Part shown: positions 42,794 to 51,352 of the stretch, in pieces
Position numbering within the stretch: the stretch's first letter is position 1
Layout: each line of letters starts with the position of its first letter
Source of the DNA: Isachenkonia alkalipeptolytica
Lineage (GTDB): Bacteria; Bacillota; Clostridia; Peptostreptococcales; T1SED10-28
Direction: 5' to 3'
DNA length: 64,000 nt
Assembly: GCF_009910325.1 (NCBI RefSeq)
Contig: NZ_SUMG01000010.1
Location: forward strand, 26,213-90,212
The notes under the pieces: generated by a model
Told to the model about the DNA's origin: nothing
Databases searched by the model: none
Seen by the model: the letters and a program-made list of their open reading frames with translations, nothing else
Made by a program: the position numbers and the translations under genes

Positions 42794-43015
42794 ATGAAAC
42801 CCGCCAACGACTTTTGTACCTGCGAAGATTTCAGCTGCAAACTGCATCCGGTAAATCACACCAGGGGCTGCGACCCCTGCATCGAGAAAAACCTTAAGGC
42901 CGGAGAAATTCCCAGCTGCTTTTTCCGATCCCTAAACCCGGATCTTTCCGAGGTGAAGGATTTTACAACCGAGGATTTCGTGGCCTTCTACTTGAAACAA
43001 CAGAATAAGACCTAA
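42794..43015 (+). CDS. small cysteine-rich DUF6485 family protein
   Basis: A 73-residue protein with Cys motifs CTCEDFSCKLHP, GCDPCIEKNL and GEIPSCFF, resembling a small zinc- or iron-binding protein of unknown function. ATG 42794 lies eight bases after AAAGGA; the ATG at 42767 touches the tRNA end and lacks a ribosome site. A terminator follows at once. Confidence 0.82.
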   Translation: MKPANDFCTCEDFSCKLHPVNHTRGCDPCIEKNLKAGEIPSCFFRSLNPDLSEVKDFTTEDFVAFYLKQQNKT

Positions 43016-43048
43016 AAAAGCCTTCGGCTCTGCCGTGGCTTTTTTTTT
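43014..43048 (+). terminator. terminator after the DUF6485 gene
   Basis: AAAAAAGCC / GGCTTTTTTTTT arms around a TTCGGCTCTGCCGT loop region, with a run of nine T. Confidence 0.75.
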
Positions 43049-43059
43049 GGGGGGGAATT

Positions 43060-43222
43060 TTTGTACCAGGGGGTCGGACCCTGTGGTACACTTTTTGCTT
43101 TTTGTACCGCAGGGTCCGACCCCCTGGTACACTTTTTGCTTTTTGTACCGCAGGGTCCGACCCCCTGGTACACTTTTTGCTTTTTGTACCGCAGGGTCCG
43201 ACCCCCTGGTACACTTTTTGCT
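43060..43222. repeat. tandemly amplified REP-like palindrome (three 41-bp units plus one inverted unit)
   Basis: An inverted unit (GTACCAGGGGGTCGGACCCT) is followed by three identical 41-base direct units containing GTACCGCAGGGTCCGACCCC then CTGGTACACTTTTTGC (starts near 43104, 43145 and 43186). Same family as 19645 and 60187, but with the right half triplicated. It lies between the DUF6485 and MFS genes. Confidence 0.9.
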
Positions 43223-43233
43223 TTTCCCGACGG

Positions 43234-44502
43234 TTAGGCCGGTTCTGGTTTTGCGACGGCGGGCGCCGCTTTGCGCTTATCAATATGGCGGAACATTAAG
43301 TAATAATACACCGCCGAGGTGGCGTACAGGCCCCCGGCAAGGTAGAAGATCAAGTCGTAACCGTAGTTGTCGATGATGATTCCGCTTAAACGGCCGCACA
43401 CCGTCCAGCCCAGTTGAAACACCATATGATTCAGACTGTTGGTAATGCCCTTTAAGTTCTCCGGCACCTCCTCCAGCATGACCGCCGAGGTGATGGGATT
43501 GCTGGCATTCATAATGGCCTGGCGGATTAAAAAGGCAAAGATCGCCAGGGAAAGGATCCGAGTATCCCCCAGGATCAGCATAAAGGGCACCGACAGAATC
43601 TGGAGATAGAACACGGTTTTTACCCGACCGAAGCGCCCACTCAGGTAGGGTCCCAGCAAAATGGCAATCACGGTGCTGGCCTGGCCCAGGGACATGATCA
43701 GTCCGATGGTGGAGGTGGGCAGCTGAAACTGATTTTCAAAATATAGATTGGAAAAGGGAACAAACAGCCCGGCCCCGAAGCCCACCAGGGCGTTGGCAAA
43801 GATGAATTTTAAAATGATGGCGCTGTTTTTAATGTTTTTCAGGCTCTTCCACAGCTTTTCCCTCCCCTTTTCAATCACCTTCTCCGGCTCTTTGATTTTC
43901 AGCAGGGGGATTAAGGCAAAGAGACTCAGCAACGTGGATAGGATCAAAGTCATCCGCTGGGCGTCGGCAACGTTCATCCCCGACAGCCCCTGAAGGATAT
44001 CCGGGGTGACGCCTCCGATGATATTTCCCAGCATGGAGGAAAAGATCATCAAGGCAAAATTGATGCTGAATACCTTCATCCGAATGGCCTTAGAGGAGTT
44101 CTCGATGAGAAAGGGGGCGTTGGCCACCATGAAAAAGGAGTTCAGGCCCCCCAGTAAAAAGCTTAAGAGCACCAAGGTGTTGCTGCTTAAAATAATCGCC
44201 CGAAGGATCTGCAAAATATCGGCGAAAACGATGCCGATGATCATGGTTTTTTTCCGCCCTATTTTATCGCTTAAAAAACCGATGGGCACCAGGAAAATGG
44301 CACTGGCCAAGGCGGTCATGGAAATCAGCTCTCCCATGAAGCTGGCATTGAAGCCCACTTCCTGAAGATATAAGTTATACAGGGTCATAAACATGCCCTT
44401 GGCGATGTTGTTCAACAAAATCACCGCGAAGATCAGCCGGATATTCCGGGGAAAACTTTTAAAGTCCTTCAGCTTTTCACTTGCAAGATGGTTCACCTTC
44501 AT
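43234..44502 (-). CDS. MFS transporter
   Basis: A 422-residue transporter with about twelve transmembrane helices and the MFS loop PIGFLSDKIGRKKTMIIG between helices 2 and 3. It begins with a hydrophilic N-terminal stretch. The substrate is unknown; a drug or sugar-phosphate efflux role is possible. The start follows GAGGGACG. The upstream gap to 44710 shows only A+T-rich sequence. Confidence 0.9.
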   Translation of the reverse strand: MKVNHLASEKLKDFKSFPRNIRLIFAVILLNNIAKGMFMTLYNLYLQEVGFNASFMGELISMTALASAIFLVPIGFLSDKIGRKKTMIIGIVFADILQILRAIILSSNTLVLLSFLLGGLNSFFMVANAPFLIENSSKAIRMKVFSINFALMIFSSMLGNIIGGVTPDILQGLSGMNVADAQRMTLILSTLLSLFALIPLLKIKEPEKVIEKGREKLWKSLKNIKNSAIILKFIFANALVGFGAGLFVPFSNLYFENQFQLPTSTIGLIMSLGQASTVIAILLGPYLSGRFGRVKTVFYLQILSVPFMLILGDTRILSLAIFAFLIRQAIMNASNPITSAVMLEEVPENLKGITNSLNHMVFQLGWTVCGRLSGIIIDNYGYDLIFYLAGGLYATSAVYYYLMFRHIDKRKAAPAVAKPEPA

Positions 44503-44709
44503 AAGCGTCCCTCGATTTCTTTCAATGTATTTTATACCAGCGTGGTTGTTATGTATGGATTAATTGCAATAGGATATATGGGTTGATCACCATCGTATTT
44601 TAACGGCATTCTATTAATCAAGGCTATTTTTTTACCCCTAATATTTCGAATGCCTAAATAACCTTCTTTATCTTACCCGATCTTCCCCCCTCCGTCAATC
44701 CTATTCATC

Positions 44710-44750
44710 AAAAAAACCACTTCGTTTTCAAAAAATTCAAAGTGGTTTTT
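44710..44750 (-). terminator. terminator of the GlsB/YeaQ-like gene
   Basis: Minus-strand AAACCACTT / AAGTGGTTT arms with a T-run of seven. Confidence 0.75.
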
Positions 44751-44788
44751 CATTCCTTCTTATTACGCTTTACGCTGTTTTCAGATTT

Positions 44789-45037
44789 TCACTTTTGCAG
44801 GGCGTTGATCACACTGAGGAGAATGACCGCCCCCACCACGGCCACAAACAGACTCCATAGGTTAAAACCGGTGACCCCGGTTCCACCAATAGCGCTAAAC
44901 ACCAAGCCTCCGATGGATGCGCCGACGATGCCGATGACCACATTCATGCCACAGCCCATCCGCCGTTTATCCCCGGCAATGCCGTTGGCAATCCACCCGG
45001 CCAGAGCGCCAAAAATGATCCACGCTAGTATTCCCAT
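44789..45037 (-). CDS. GlsB/YeaQ/YmgE family stress-response membrane protein
   Basis: An 82-residue protein with three helices and the family pattern IIFGALAGWIANGIAG, NVVIGIVGASIGG, LLSVINAL. Members are induced by general or envelope stress; mechanism unknown. ATG follows AAGGAGTG. It is monocistronic with its own terminator. Confidence 0.9.
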   Translation of the reverse strand: MGILAWIIFGALAGWIANGIAGDKRRMGCGMNVVIGIVGASIGGLVFSAIGGTGVTGFNLWSLFVAVVGAVILLSVINALQK

Positions 45038-45130
45038 ATGCTCACTCCTTTTTTTATCCGGATCGTTGAATCCTGGGTCGGGAAAAATTCCCTTACCCTT
45101 TATATACCATGGTTTTAATCGATTAAACGC

Positions 45131-45173
45131 TAAAAAAGATAGGACCCCCCTATCTTTTCAGGATCCTATCTTT
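45131..45173 (-). terminator. terminator of the large chemoreceptor gene
   Basis: Minus-strand AAAGATAGGA / TCCTATCTTT arms followed by T-rich sequence, 13 bases after the stop. Confidence 0.8.
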
Positions 45174-45186
45174 AACGCCCCTTTTC

Positions 45187-47337
45187 TTATACTTTAAATT
45201 CTCCTACCACTTCCATTAAGTCATAGGATAAATTCGTCAGCTGTTCCGAAGCGCTTTGAATCTCTTCCATGGAGGCGGTTTGCTCCTCCGTGGCGGCGGA
45301 GGCTTCCTCGGTGCTGGCGGCGTTTTCCTCGGCAATGGATGCCAGTTGATTGATCACATCCACGATCTCATCCTTCTTGCCCAGCATAACCTCCACATAG
45401 GATTCCACCCCGTGGGTTTCCTCCTTGGTGTTGTCAATGGCATTGGACAGGTCATTAAAAATCCCCTTCGTGGCATTCACGGCCTCTCCCTGGTCCGAAA
45501 TGGTCCCTTCCAGATTCTTCATATCCCGAACCGCCACATTGGATTTTTCTTTTAATACTTTAACGATGTCTTCGATCTCCTTCGTGGAGTTTGAGGCCTG
45601 ATCTGCTAATTTCCGAATTTCCTCGGCTACCACCGCAAAGCCTCTTCCCGCTTCCCCGGCCCTGGCGGATTCAATCGCCGCATTAAGGGCGAGAAGCCCG
45701 GTTTGTTCCGAGATAGAGTGGATAACGATACTGGCCTTGTTGATCTTTTCCGTATTGGCATCGGTTTCCTGAATGATTTTCGAAACCTCCGATGTCACTT
45801 GATTAATGGTTTCCGTTTTATCGAATAAGTCATCCACCACCTTCACGCCCTGTTCCCGTAAACGATCCGCGTTTTCCGTGGATTTCTTAAGCCCTTCCGT
45901 CCTGGTTGAGACGTCTTCAATGGTTGCAGCCATTTCACTTGCCTTTTCCGTCCCCTCCGTGGTGTTTTGGGCTTGATTATCCGCAGTTTCAGCAATTTCC
46001 TGAATGGTTTTGGATAAATCTTCCGAAGCCCCGGAGGATTGCTTGGCGGTTTCCATTAAAATCTCCGAGGACTGGGTTGCCTTTCCGGAAGCTTCCTTCA
46101 CCGAGGAAATCAGTGTTTTTAGACTCCTTGTCATTTGTGCAAAGGACCGGGACAACTCCCCGACTTCATCCTTTCCCTTACTTCCGTTAAACTCCAGGGT
46201 AAGATCCCCTTTCGCCACTCGTTCCGCCTCTTCCTGCAATTCCTTAAGAGGTTTGGATATGCCTCGGGAAAGCACCACGGTCACAATAACCGCAATCCCC
46301 AGAGCGATTCCTAAGAAAACGATCAATTGTCTTCGCTCGCTGGCAATGACCTCTTCCGCCTCCCGGATAATTGTCTGGGTATCCTCTTGGATGTGTTCCC
46401 TTACAATGGCGAAAGATTCTCCAATATAGCGAATTCTGCTTTCCACATTTCTCAGTCTACGTTCATTAAATTGTTCCCCATCGGTTCCCATGTTGGGAAT
46501 GATGCTCTCATAAAGAACGGATTCCATACTCTCCTTCATGATGGTGATTCGTTCCAGTTCCTCAATGATTTCCGGGTCTTCAATCCCCCGAGAAACCCTT
46601 TCAAATAATTCGTCAAAGCGCTCTGCAGCGGCTTCGTAATTCGGCAGGCTTTCCGTTCGCCCAAGATTAACATATTCGTAAATATATGCGTACTGTCGCC
46701 AAAGTTCGGCATCCATTTGTGCCACATCATTATAGGTTTCGGCGGCGACATTGGAATCATAGATCGCCTCTTCCAAATCATTAAAGGCCATCCAGGTTTG
46801 TACCGACACCACGCCAAAAATGATGATCACCAGTAAAAATCCTATAGCGATTTTGTTGCCGATTCGGAGATTGAAGCCTCCGCCCCCCTCTTTTTTCTTC
46901 AGCATTTTGGGCATCTTGGGGAGGTTGGGCATTTTCAGTGCTTTCCCCTTCTCCGACTTTTCCTCTTTTTCTCCGGCAGCCCCGCTGTTCTCTACCCTGT
47001 CCCGGGGTTCCTCTGTATAACTTCTCTCGTCCCCGGTAGCGGCTGTTGTTTCGTCCCCTATTTCCCTATGTTCTTCATTCGTCCCTTCATATGTACCATA
47101 CCCGCTTACCGGCGCTTCTTCCGCCGTCTCCCGGTCCTCTTCGCGGCCGTCCTTTCCGCTTGCCGGCGCTTCTTCCGCCGTCTCCCGGTCCTCTTCGCGG
47201 CCGTCCTTTCCGCTTGCCGGCGCTCCTTCTTCCGGTGCCTCCCGGTCTTCTTCATAGGCGTCCTCTCCGCTTACCGCCTCCGTGTCCTCCCGGGGGTCTT
47301 CCCGCTGCTCTTTTTCTTCACCGAATGTCTCCTTCAT
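45187..47337 (-). CDS. transmembrane methyl-accepting chemotaxis protein with long acidic repeat-bearing N-terminus
   Basis: A 716-residue chemoreceptor. Residues 1-155 form a very acidic cytoplasmic tail containing repeats of [18 protein letters not shown]. Next come a Lys-rich stretch, TM1 ([17 protein letters not shown]), a four-helix-bundle sensor domain of about 150 residues, TM2 ([20 protein letters not shown]), HAMP and a signalling domain with [19 protein letters not shown]. No che genes are nearby. The tail is unlike ordinary receptors, which begin directly before TM1. ATG follows GGGAGG. Confidence 0.92.
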   Translation of the reverse strand: MKETFGEEKEQREDPREDTEAVSGEDAYEEDREAPEEGAPASGKDGREEDRETAEEAPASGKDGREEDRETAEEAPVSGYGTYEGTNEEHREIGDETTAATGDERSYTEEPRDRVENSGAAGEKEEKSEKGKALKMPNLPKMPKMLKKKEGGGGFNLRIGNKIAIGFLLVIIIFGVVSVQTWMAFNDLEEAIYDSNVAAETYNDVAQMDAELWRQYAYIYEYVNLGRTESLPNYEAAAERFDELFERVSRGIEDPEIIEELERITIMKESMESVLYESIIPNMGTDGEQFNERRLRNVESRIRYIGESFAIVREHIQEDTQTIIREAEEVIASERRQLIVFLGIALGIAVIVTVVLSRGISKPLKELQEEAERVAKGDLTLEFNGSKGKDEVGELSRSFAQMTRSLKTLISSVKEASGKATQSSEILMETAKQSSGASEDLSKTIQEIAETADNQAQNTTEGTEKASEMAATIEDVSTRTEGLKKSTENADRLREQGVKVVDDLFDKTETINQVTSEVSKIIQETDANTEKINKASIVIHSISEQTGLLALNAAIESARAGEAGRGFAVVAEEIRKLADQASNSTKEIEDIVKVLKEKSNVAVRDMKNLEGTISDQGEAVNATKGIFNDLSNAIDNTKEETHGVESYVEVMLGKKDEIVDVINQLASIAEENAASTEEASAATEEQTASMEEIQSASEQLTNLSYDLMEVVGEFKV
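47111..47218. repeat. 54-bp tandem duplication inside the chemoreceptor gene
   Basis: 47111-47164 and 47165-47218 are nearly identical and in frame (18 codons each); a diverged third unit follows towards 47260. High identity suggests recent slippage. Confidence 0.85.
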
Positions 47338-47552
47338 CGATGCTTCGCCTCCCTAGTTGTTTTTTAAATCCCTTCGACGCAAACTTCAAGATAATTTTAT
47401 CATAGCCTCGGGGAGAATGCATCTTTATTTTCAAAATTTTCATTGTAAAGTGGCAAAACCAATATTTTCATAAAAGTTCTAAAATTGTGGCAAGGATTCT
47501 TTATACATGATAAAATTACCATACGTTTAAATTAATTATAAGGAGTGAGCCT

Positions 47553-49334
47553 ATGAAACGCGAAAGTATTGATCAGAAATATCTTTGGGACCTTACGGAT
47601 TTATTTGTTTCCGACGAGGCCTGGGAAACCGCTTTAACAGAGCTGAAGGAAGCATCCAAAGCCTTCCAGCTTTACAAGGGACGATTGCTGGAAAGCAGGG
47701 AAACCCTTCGTTCCGCCCTGGAAACCTATGAAAACCTCAGCCGAAAACTGATGAACCTGGTCACCTACGCCCGGTTAAAGATGGATGAGAATACCAAGGA
47801 AAGCAAATATCAGGGGATGGTCTCCCGATCGGAAAAACTGGCAACGGAAATCCAAAAAGAAAACGCCTTTTTTATCCCCGAGCTTCTGGAAGGGGACGAA
47901 AAGACCATTGAAGCCTTATTGAACCATGAGGATCTTTCCCATTACAAAAAATACTTCTCCGACCTTCTCCGTAAAAAGCCCCACATTCTCTCGGAGGAGA
48001 TGGAGTCTGTCCTGGCCCGGGTGGGAGAACTGGGGGATGCCCCCAGCAACGCCTACGGAATGCTTTTAAATGCGGATATGACCTTTGAAGAGGCGGTGGA
48101 CGCCCAAGGGGAGGGCCATGCCTTAACCAACGGATCCTACGTACCCCTGTTGATGTCCAAGGACCGCAGCCTTCGTAAGGATGCCTTTGAAAAATACTAT
48201 AAGGTTTACGAGGGACATATCAACACCCTTTCCAGCCTGTTGCAAAGTGAAGTCAACAAAAACATTTTCTTCAGTAAAATGAGGAATTTCTCCTCCGCCC
48301 GGGAGGCGGCTCTGTTTGAAAACAACATTCCCGTAACCGTTCCCGACCGCCTTATTGAAGCGGTCAACAACAATCTGGAGAGTTTCTATAAATACATGGA
48401 GCTTCGAAAAAAAGTCCTGGGCCTGGATGAGCTTCATCTCTATGATATTTATACCCCCATTGTATCCGGTGTGGACTTTCCCATCACCTACGACGAAGCC
48501 GGCACCATGGTTACCGATGCCCTGGCTCCCTTAGGGAAAGAGTACCAGGAGGGGATCCGCTCCGCCTTTTCCCAGCGATGGATTGATGTTTATGAAACCG
48601 AAGGGAAACGCTCCGGCGCCTACTCCGCAGGTACCTATGACTCCCGCCCCTATGTGCTGTTGAATCATAAAGATGACATGAACTCCATGTTTACCTTAGC
48701 CCATGAGCTGGGACATTCCATGCACAGCTATTTAACCCGGCAAAATCAACCTTATGTTTACGGAAACTATTCCATTTTCGTGGCGGAAGTGGCCTCCACC
48801 ACCAATGAAGCCCTGTTGAATGACTATTTATTAAAAACCGTGGAGGACAAGGAAAAGCGAAAGTATATCCTAAACCACTATCTGGAACAGTTCCGGGGCA
48901 CCATCTTCCGACAGACCATGTTCGCGGAATTTGAGCGGGATATCCATCAGCGGGTGGAGCAGGGGGGCGCCCTGACCAATGAATTTTTATGTGATCATTA
49001 CCTGAAGCTGAACAAAAAATATTTCGGTCCCGATGTGGTTATTGATGACCAGATCAAATACGAGTGGTCTAGAATCCCCCATATGTACTACAATTTCTAT
49101 GTATACCAGTATGCCACCGGCTTTTCCGCAGCCATTGCTCTGTCGGATCAGATCCTGAAGGAAGGAAAACCCGCCGTGGATCGTTTCCTGGAGTTTTTAT
49201 CCAGCGGATCCAGCGACTATCCCATCGATATCCTTAGAAAGGCCGGTGCGGATATGGAGACCAAAGACCCGGTATCCAATGCCATGAAGGTCTTTAAAGA
49301 GGGTGTGGAAGAGTTGGAGAAATTAATGAGTTAA
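47553..49334 (+). CDS. pepF: oligoendopeptidase F (M3B metallopeptidase)
   Basis: A 593-residue cytoplasmic zinc peptidase that cuts oligopeptides. The HELGHS motif supplies His384, Glu385 and His388, with a downstream Glu in EVASTTNEALL. The N-terminal helical domain (VTYARLKMDENTKESKYQ) is typical of PepF. ATG follows AAGGAGTG; an intrinsic terminator lies 40 bases after the stop. Confidence 0.95.
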   Translation: MKRESIDQKYLWDLTDLFVSDEAWETALTELKEASKAFQLYKGRLLESRETLRSALETYENLSRKLMNLVTYARLKMDENTKESKYQGMVSRSEKLATEIQKENAFFIPELLEGDEKTIEALLNHEDLSHYKKYFSDLLRKKPHILSEEMESVLARVGELGDAPSNAYGMLLNADMTFEEAVDAQGEGHALTNGSYVPLLMSKDRSLRKDAFEKYYKVYEGHINTLSSLLQSEVNKNIFFSKMRNFSSAREAALFENNIPVTVPDRLIEAVNNNLESFYKYMELRKKVLGLDELHLYDIYTPIVSGVDFPITYDEAGTMVTDALAPLGKEYQEGIRSAFSQRWIDVYETEGKRSGAYSAGTYDSRPYVLLNHKDDMNSMFTLAHELGHSMHSYLTRQNQPYVYGNYSIFVAEVASTTNEALLNDYLLKTVEDKEKRKYILNHYLEQFRGTIFRQTMFAEFERDIHQRVEQGGALTNEFLCDHYLKLNKKYFGPDVVIDDQIKYEWSRIPHMYYNFYVYQYATGFSAAIALSDQILKEGKPAVDRFLEFLSSGSSDYPIDILRKAGADMETKDPVSNAMKVFKEGVEELEKLMS

Positions 49335-49373
49335 TTCTTATCCCTATGTTTTGAGTATATTTTCAACAATGAA

Positions 49374-49409
49374 AAATAACAGAATCCCAAAGGGTTCTGT
49401 TATTTTTTT
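49374..49409 (+). terminator. terminator of pepF
   Basis: AAATAACAGAATCC / GGTTCTGTTATTT arms with seven T. Confidence 0.9.
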
Positions 49410-49493
49410 ATGATATTTGACTACAAACTTATCCCATTGCATAGCCTTGAAGATGGTATCCTGAACTAATTATCTGTTCCATTGTAATGAATA

Positions 49494-49640
49494 CTCCCAC
49501 CACTTAATTTCTACGAAATTTGAAGTGGGGGTTTCCGGGGTATCGACTCAAAGCATGACGATTAACCACCGGTGGAGTTGACACGTTGGTGTGCGAAAGA
49601 CACCCAACCCCGCTATCCCATTGGACAAGCCTTTAGGAGT
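49494..49640 (-). ncRNA. omega-RNA (reRNA) scaffold and right end of a decayed IS605-type element
   Basis: Directly downstream of a tnpB fragment on the same strand. Minus-strand structure includes GTTGGGTGTC-TTTC-GCACACCAAC, CCACCGGTGG, a long-range GGGGT (after AGC) with ACCCC, and a right-end hairpin CCCCACTT...AAGTGGTGGG with an inner AATTTCGTAGAAATT. This arrangement matches TnpB guide-RNA scaffolds, where the 3' end of tnpB and the right end encode the RNA and the flanking DNA supplies the guide. The exact 3' boundary near 49493 is inferred. Confidence 0.6.
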
Positions 49641-49824
49641 ACTTATACCTTACGGTCAATGCAATCGGTTTTAATAAACAAGTCGTGTTTGAAAATGCTT
49701 CATCAAAAGCTTTTTCGAAGGTTTTTCTAAGAATATTGGCGGCCCCGTTAACATCGGCGTTCATGAGGGTTCCGTCTTTTGAGCGGTAAAGTCCTCGTTT
49801 TAATCGTTTTCCCGAAAAATGTAC
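49633..49824 (-). pseudogene. tnpB: 3' fragment of tnpB (IS200/IS605 RNA-guided nuclease)
   Basis: 63 codons remain, reading VHFSGKRLKRGLYRSKDG then TLMNADVNGAANILRKTF to a TAA stop at 49633-49635. The NADVNGAANI motif with its Asp is the C-terminal end of the TnpB RuvC domain. Everything upstream (first RuvC motifs, zinc finger) is missing and the frame is not continued past 49824, so the gene is dead. No tnpA is present. Confidence 0.85.
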
Positions 49825-50000
49825 CGTAGTTGCATCACGATTTTCCAGATACGGCGACTCCGCTTATTTTTCTCAGCCAAGACCGCATTAAGTTGTTCCA
49901 GCCTTTGTGCTATGAGATTTTTATCTTTAGAGGGTTCAACGACCTCACCAACCCTCCACAGTTTCCACCGGGAAGGCGGGTCCTTGAGGATCAATTTCAT
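49800..50000 (-). CDS. small ORF of uncertain status
   Basis: 66 codons beginning at ATG 49998-50000, overlapping the histidine phosphatase stop (ATGA junction). The product MKLILKDPPSRWKLW... is basic and matches nothing I recognise. It runs out of frame into the tnpB fragment. It may be a gene truncated by the element, a remnant of a different tnpB part (AEKNKRSRRIWKI is vaguely TnpB-like), or non-coding. Confidence 0.2.
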   Translation of the reverse strand: MKLILKDPPSRWKLWRVGEVVEPSKDKNLIAQRLEQLNAVLAEKNKRSRRIWKIVMQLRYIFREND

Positions 50001-50611
50001 TCATCCTGTAGATGACTGATATCCCCCTCTAGGATGAACTCTTTTTCATCCCCCTTGATCTCCAAAATCGTAAGATTGGTTCCGTACATAAAGGGAGGAT
50101 TCCAAAATTCCTTTAAGGGAAGGTTTTTCACCAAGGCATAGATGCACTTGATCACCACCGCATGGGCCACCAATAAGGAGACCTCCCCTTCTTCCCCCCG
50201 CTCTATAATCTCCTTCAGTCCCCGCTCCACCCGTTGGAAGAGTTCTTCAAAACTTTCCCCCTCCACCGGTTGATATTTTTCCGGAGCATCCCAGAAGTCA
50301 CGATACCGCTGGCCATAGGCCCTTTCGATTTCCTCTACGGTTCTCCCCTCCCAGGCTCCGAAGTTCATTTCCATCAATTGGGGAACTTTTTCGATGGGCA
50401 GTTTCCGGTCCCCCCTGATGATTTCCGCCGTCCTTACGGCTCTTCCCAGGGGAGAGGAATAGATTTTGTCAAACTTCACCGATGCCAGGCGCTGTTGCAG
50501 TTTTTCCGCATCGGCCATCCCCTTGGATGTCAGGGAAGAATTTTGGCTGCCCTGCATCCGCCGCTCTTGGTTCCACTTCGTTTCTCCGTGTCGGGTGATG
50601 TGAATTTTCAT
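49997..50611 (-). CDS. histidine phosphatase family protein (phosphoglycerate mutase-like)
   Basis: A 204-residue phosphatase with ITRHGETKWN (phospho-acceptor His), SSPLGRAVRTAEII, EMNFGAWEGRTVEEIE and the second catalytic His in LLVAHAVVIK. Resembles CobC/GpmB-type phosphatases; substrate unknown. ATG 50611 lies after AAGGAGG; an extension to 50716 has no ribosome site. Confidence 0.9.
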   Translation of the reverse strand: MKIHITRHGETKWNQERRMQGSQNSSLTSKGMADAEKLQQRLASVKFDKIYSSPLGRAVRTAEIIRGDRKLPIEKVPQLMEMNFGAWEGRTVEEIERAYGQRYRDFWDAPEKYQPVEGESFEELFQRVERGLKEIIERGEEGEVSLLVAHAVVIKCIYALVKNLPLKEFWNPPFMYGTNLTILEIKGDEKEFILEGDISHLQDE

Positions 50612-50770
50612 TAATGCATTGCCTCCTTCTGGGGTGGATTTTTTACGCCTTCTTTTCCCTACCTTCAGGGAAAGCAGAGGGTTTTCTTTAAGTTTTACCT
50701 TTCCTGTTATCTTCACAATCCTTCGGGTATATATATACTCGGTACCTATAAATCAAAGGAGTGTTGAAGA

Positions 50771-51157
50771 ATGGATATGAACTATGAAGTTGCAACGGAT
50801 AAATCCTTCACGGAAGCCATCCAGTCCATAAAGGACAGTCTCGCCGATCATGATTTCGGGGTGCTCAGTGAATTGAATTTCCAGGATACCCTTCGATCCA
50901 AAGGAGTGGATTTTGATCAGGAATTCCACTTACTCGAAGTGTGCAACCCTGAAAAAGCGAAACAAGTACTGGATCAACATTTGGAAATGGCTTTTTTCCT
51001 GCCTTGCAAAGTGGGGGTTTATACAAAATCCGGTCAAACCTATATCGGGATGCCCCTGCCCATGAAGCTGATGGGCATGCTTGGCAATCCGGCCCTGCTG
51101 GAAATCGCCCAAGAAGTTGAGGACGTTTTGGTTGCCGCCATTCATGAAGCACAGTAA
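50771..51157 (+). CDS. DUF302 domain protein
   Basis: A 128-residue DUF302 protein. It begins with YEVATDKSFTEAIQSIKDSLADHDFGVL, continues with HLLEVCNPEKAKQVLD and FFLPCKVGVY, and ends with LLEIAQEVEDVLVAAI. The family is small and cytoplasmic with a possible metal or redox role through the conserved Cys residues; function unproven. The start follows AAAGGAGTG. Confidence 0.88.
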   Translation: MDMNYEVATDKSFTEAIQSIKDSLADHDFGVLSELNFQDTLRSKGVDFDQEFHLLEVCNPEKAKQVLDQHLEMAFFLPCKVGVYTKSGQTYIGMPLPMKLMGMLGNPALLEIAQEVEDVLVAAIHEAQ

Positions 51158-51162
51158 TATTT

Positions 51163-51187
51163 AAGGCTCCCCCGGGAGCCTTTTTTT
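51163..51187 (+). terminator. terminator of the DUF302 gene
   Basis: AAGGCTCCCCCGGGAGCC hairpin with seven T; a 20-base T-rich unit (TTTTTTTATTATCTCAAAC) follows in two tandem copies. Confidence 0.9.
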
Positions 51188-51352
51188 ATTATCTCAAACC
51201 TTTTTTTATTATCTCAAACTATGGGGATAAAAGAAAGTCTTCCCCGGTGAAATCCTCGAAGTTTTCTAAATCGATGGAAAAATCTTTTTATATGTAGTAA
51301 AATGTTTTTATATGCGTTTTAAGACGCTTAAAGATCTTAAAGGAGGCAAACT

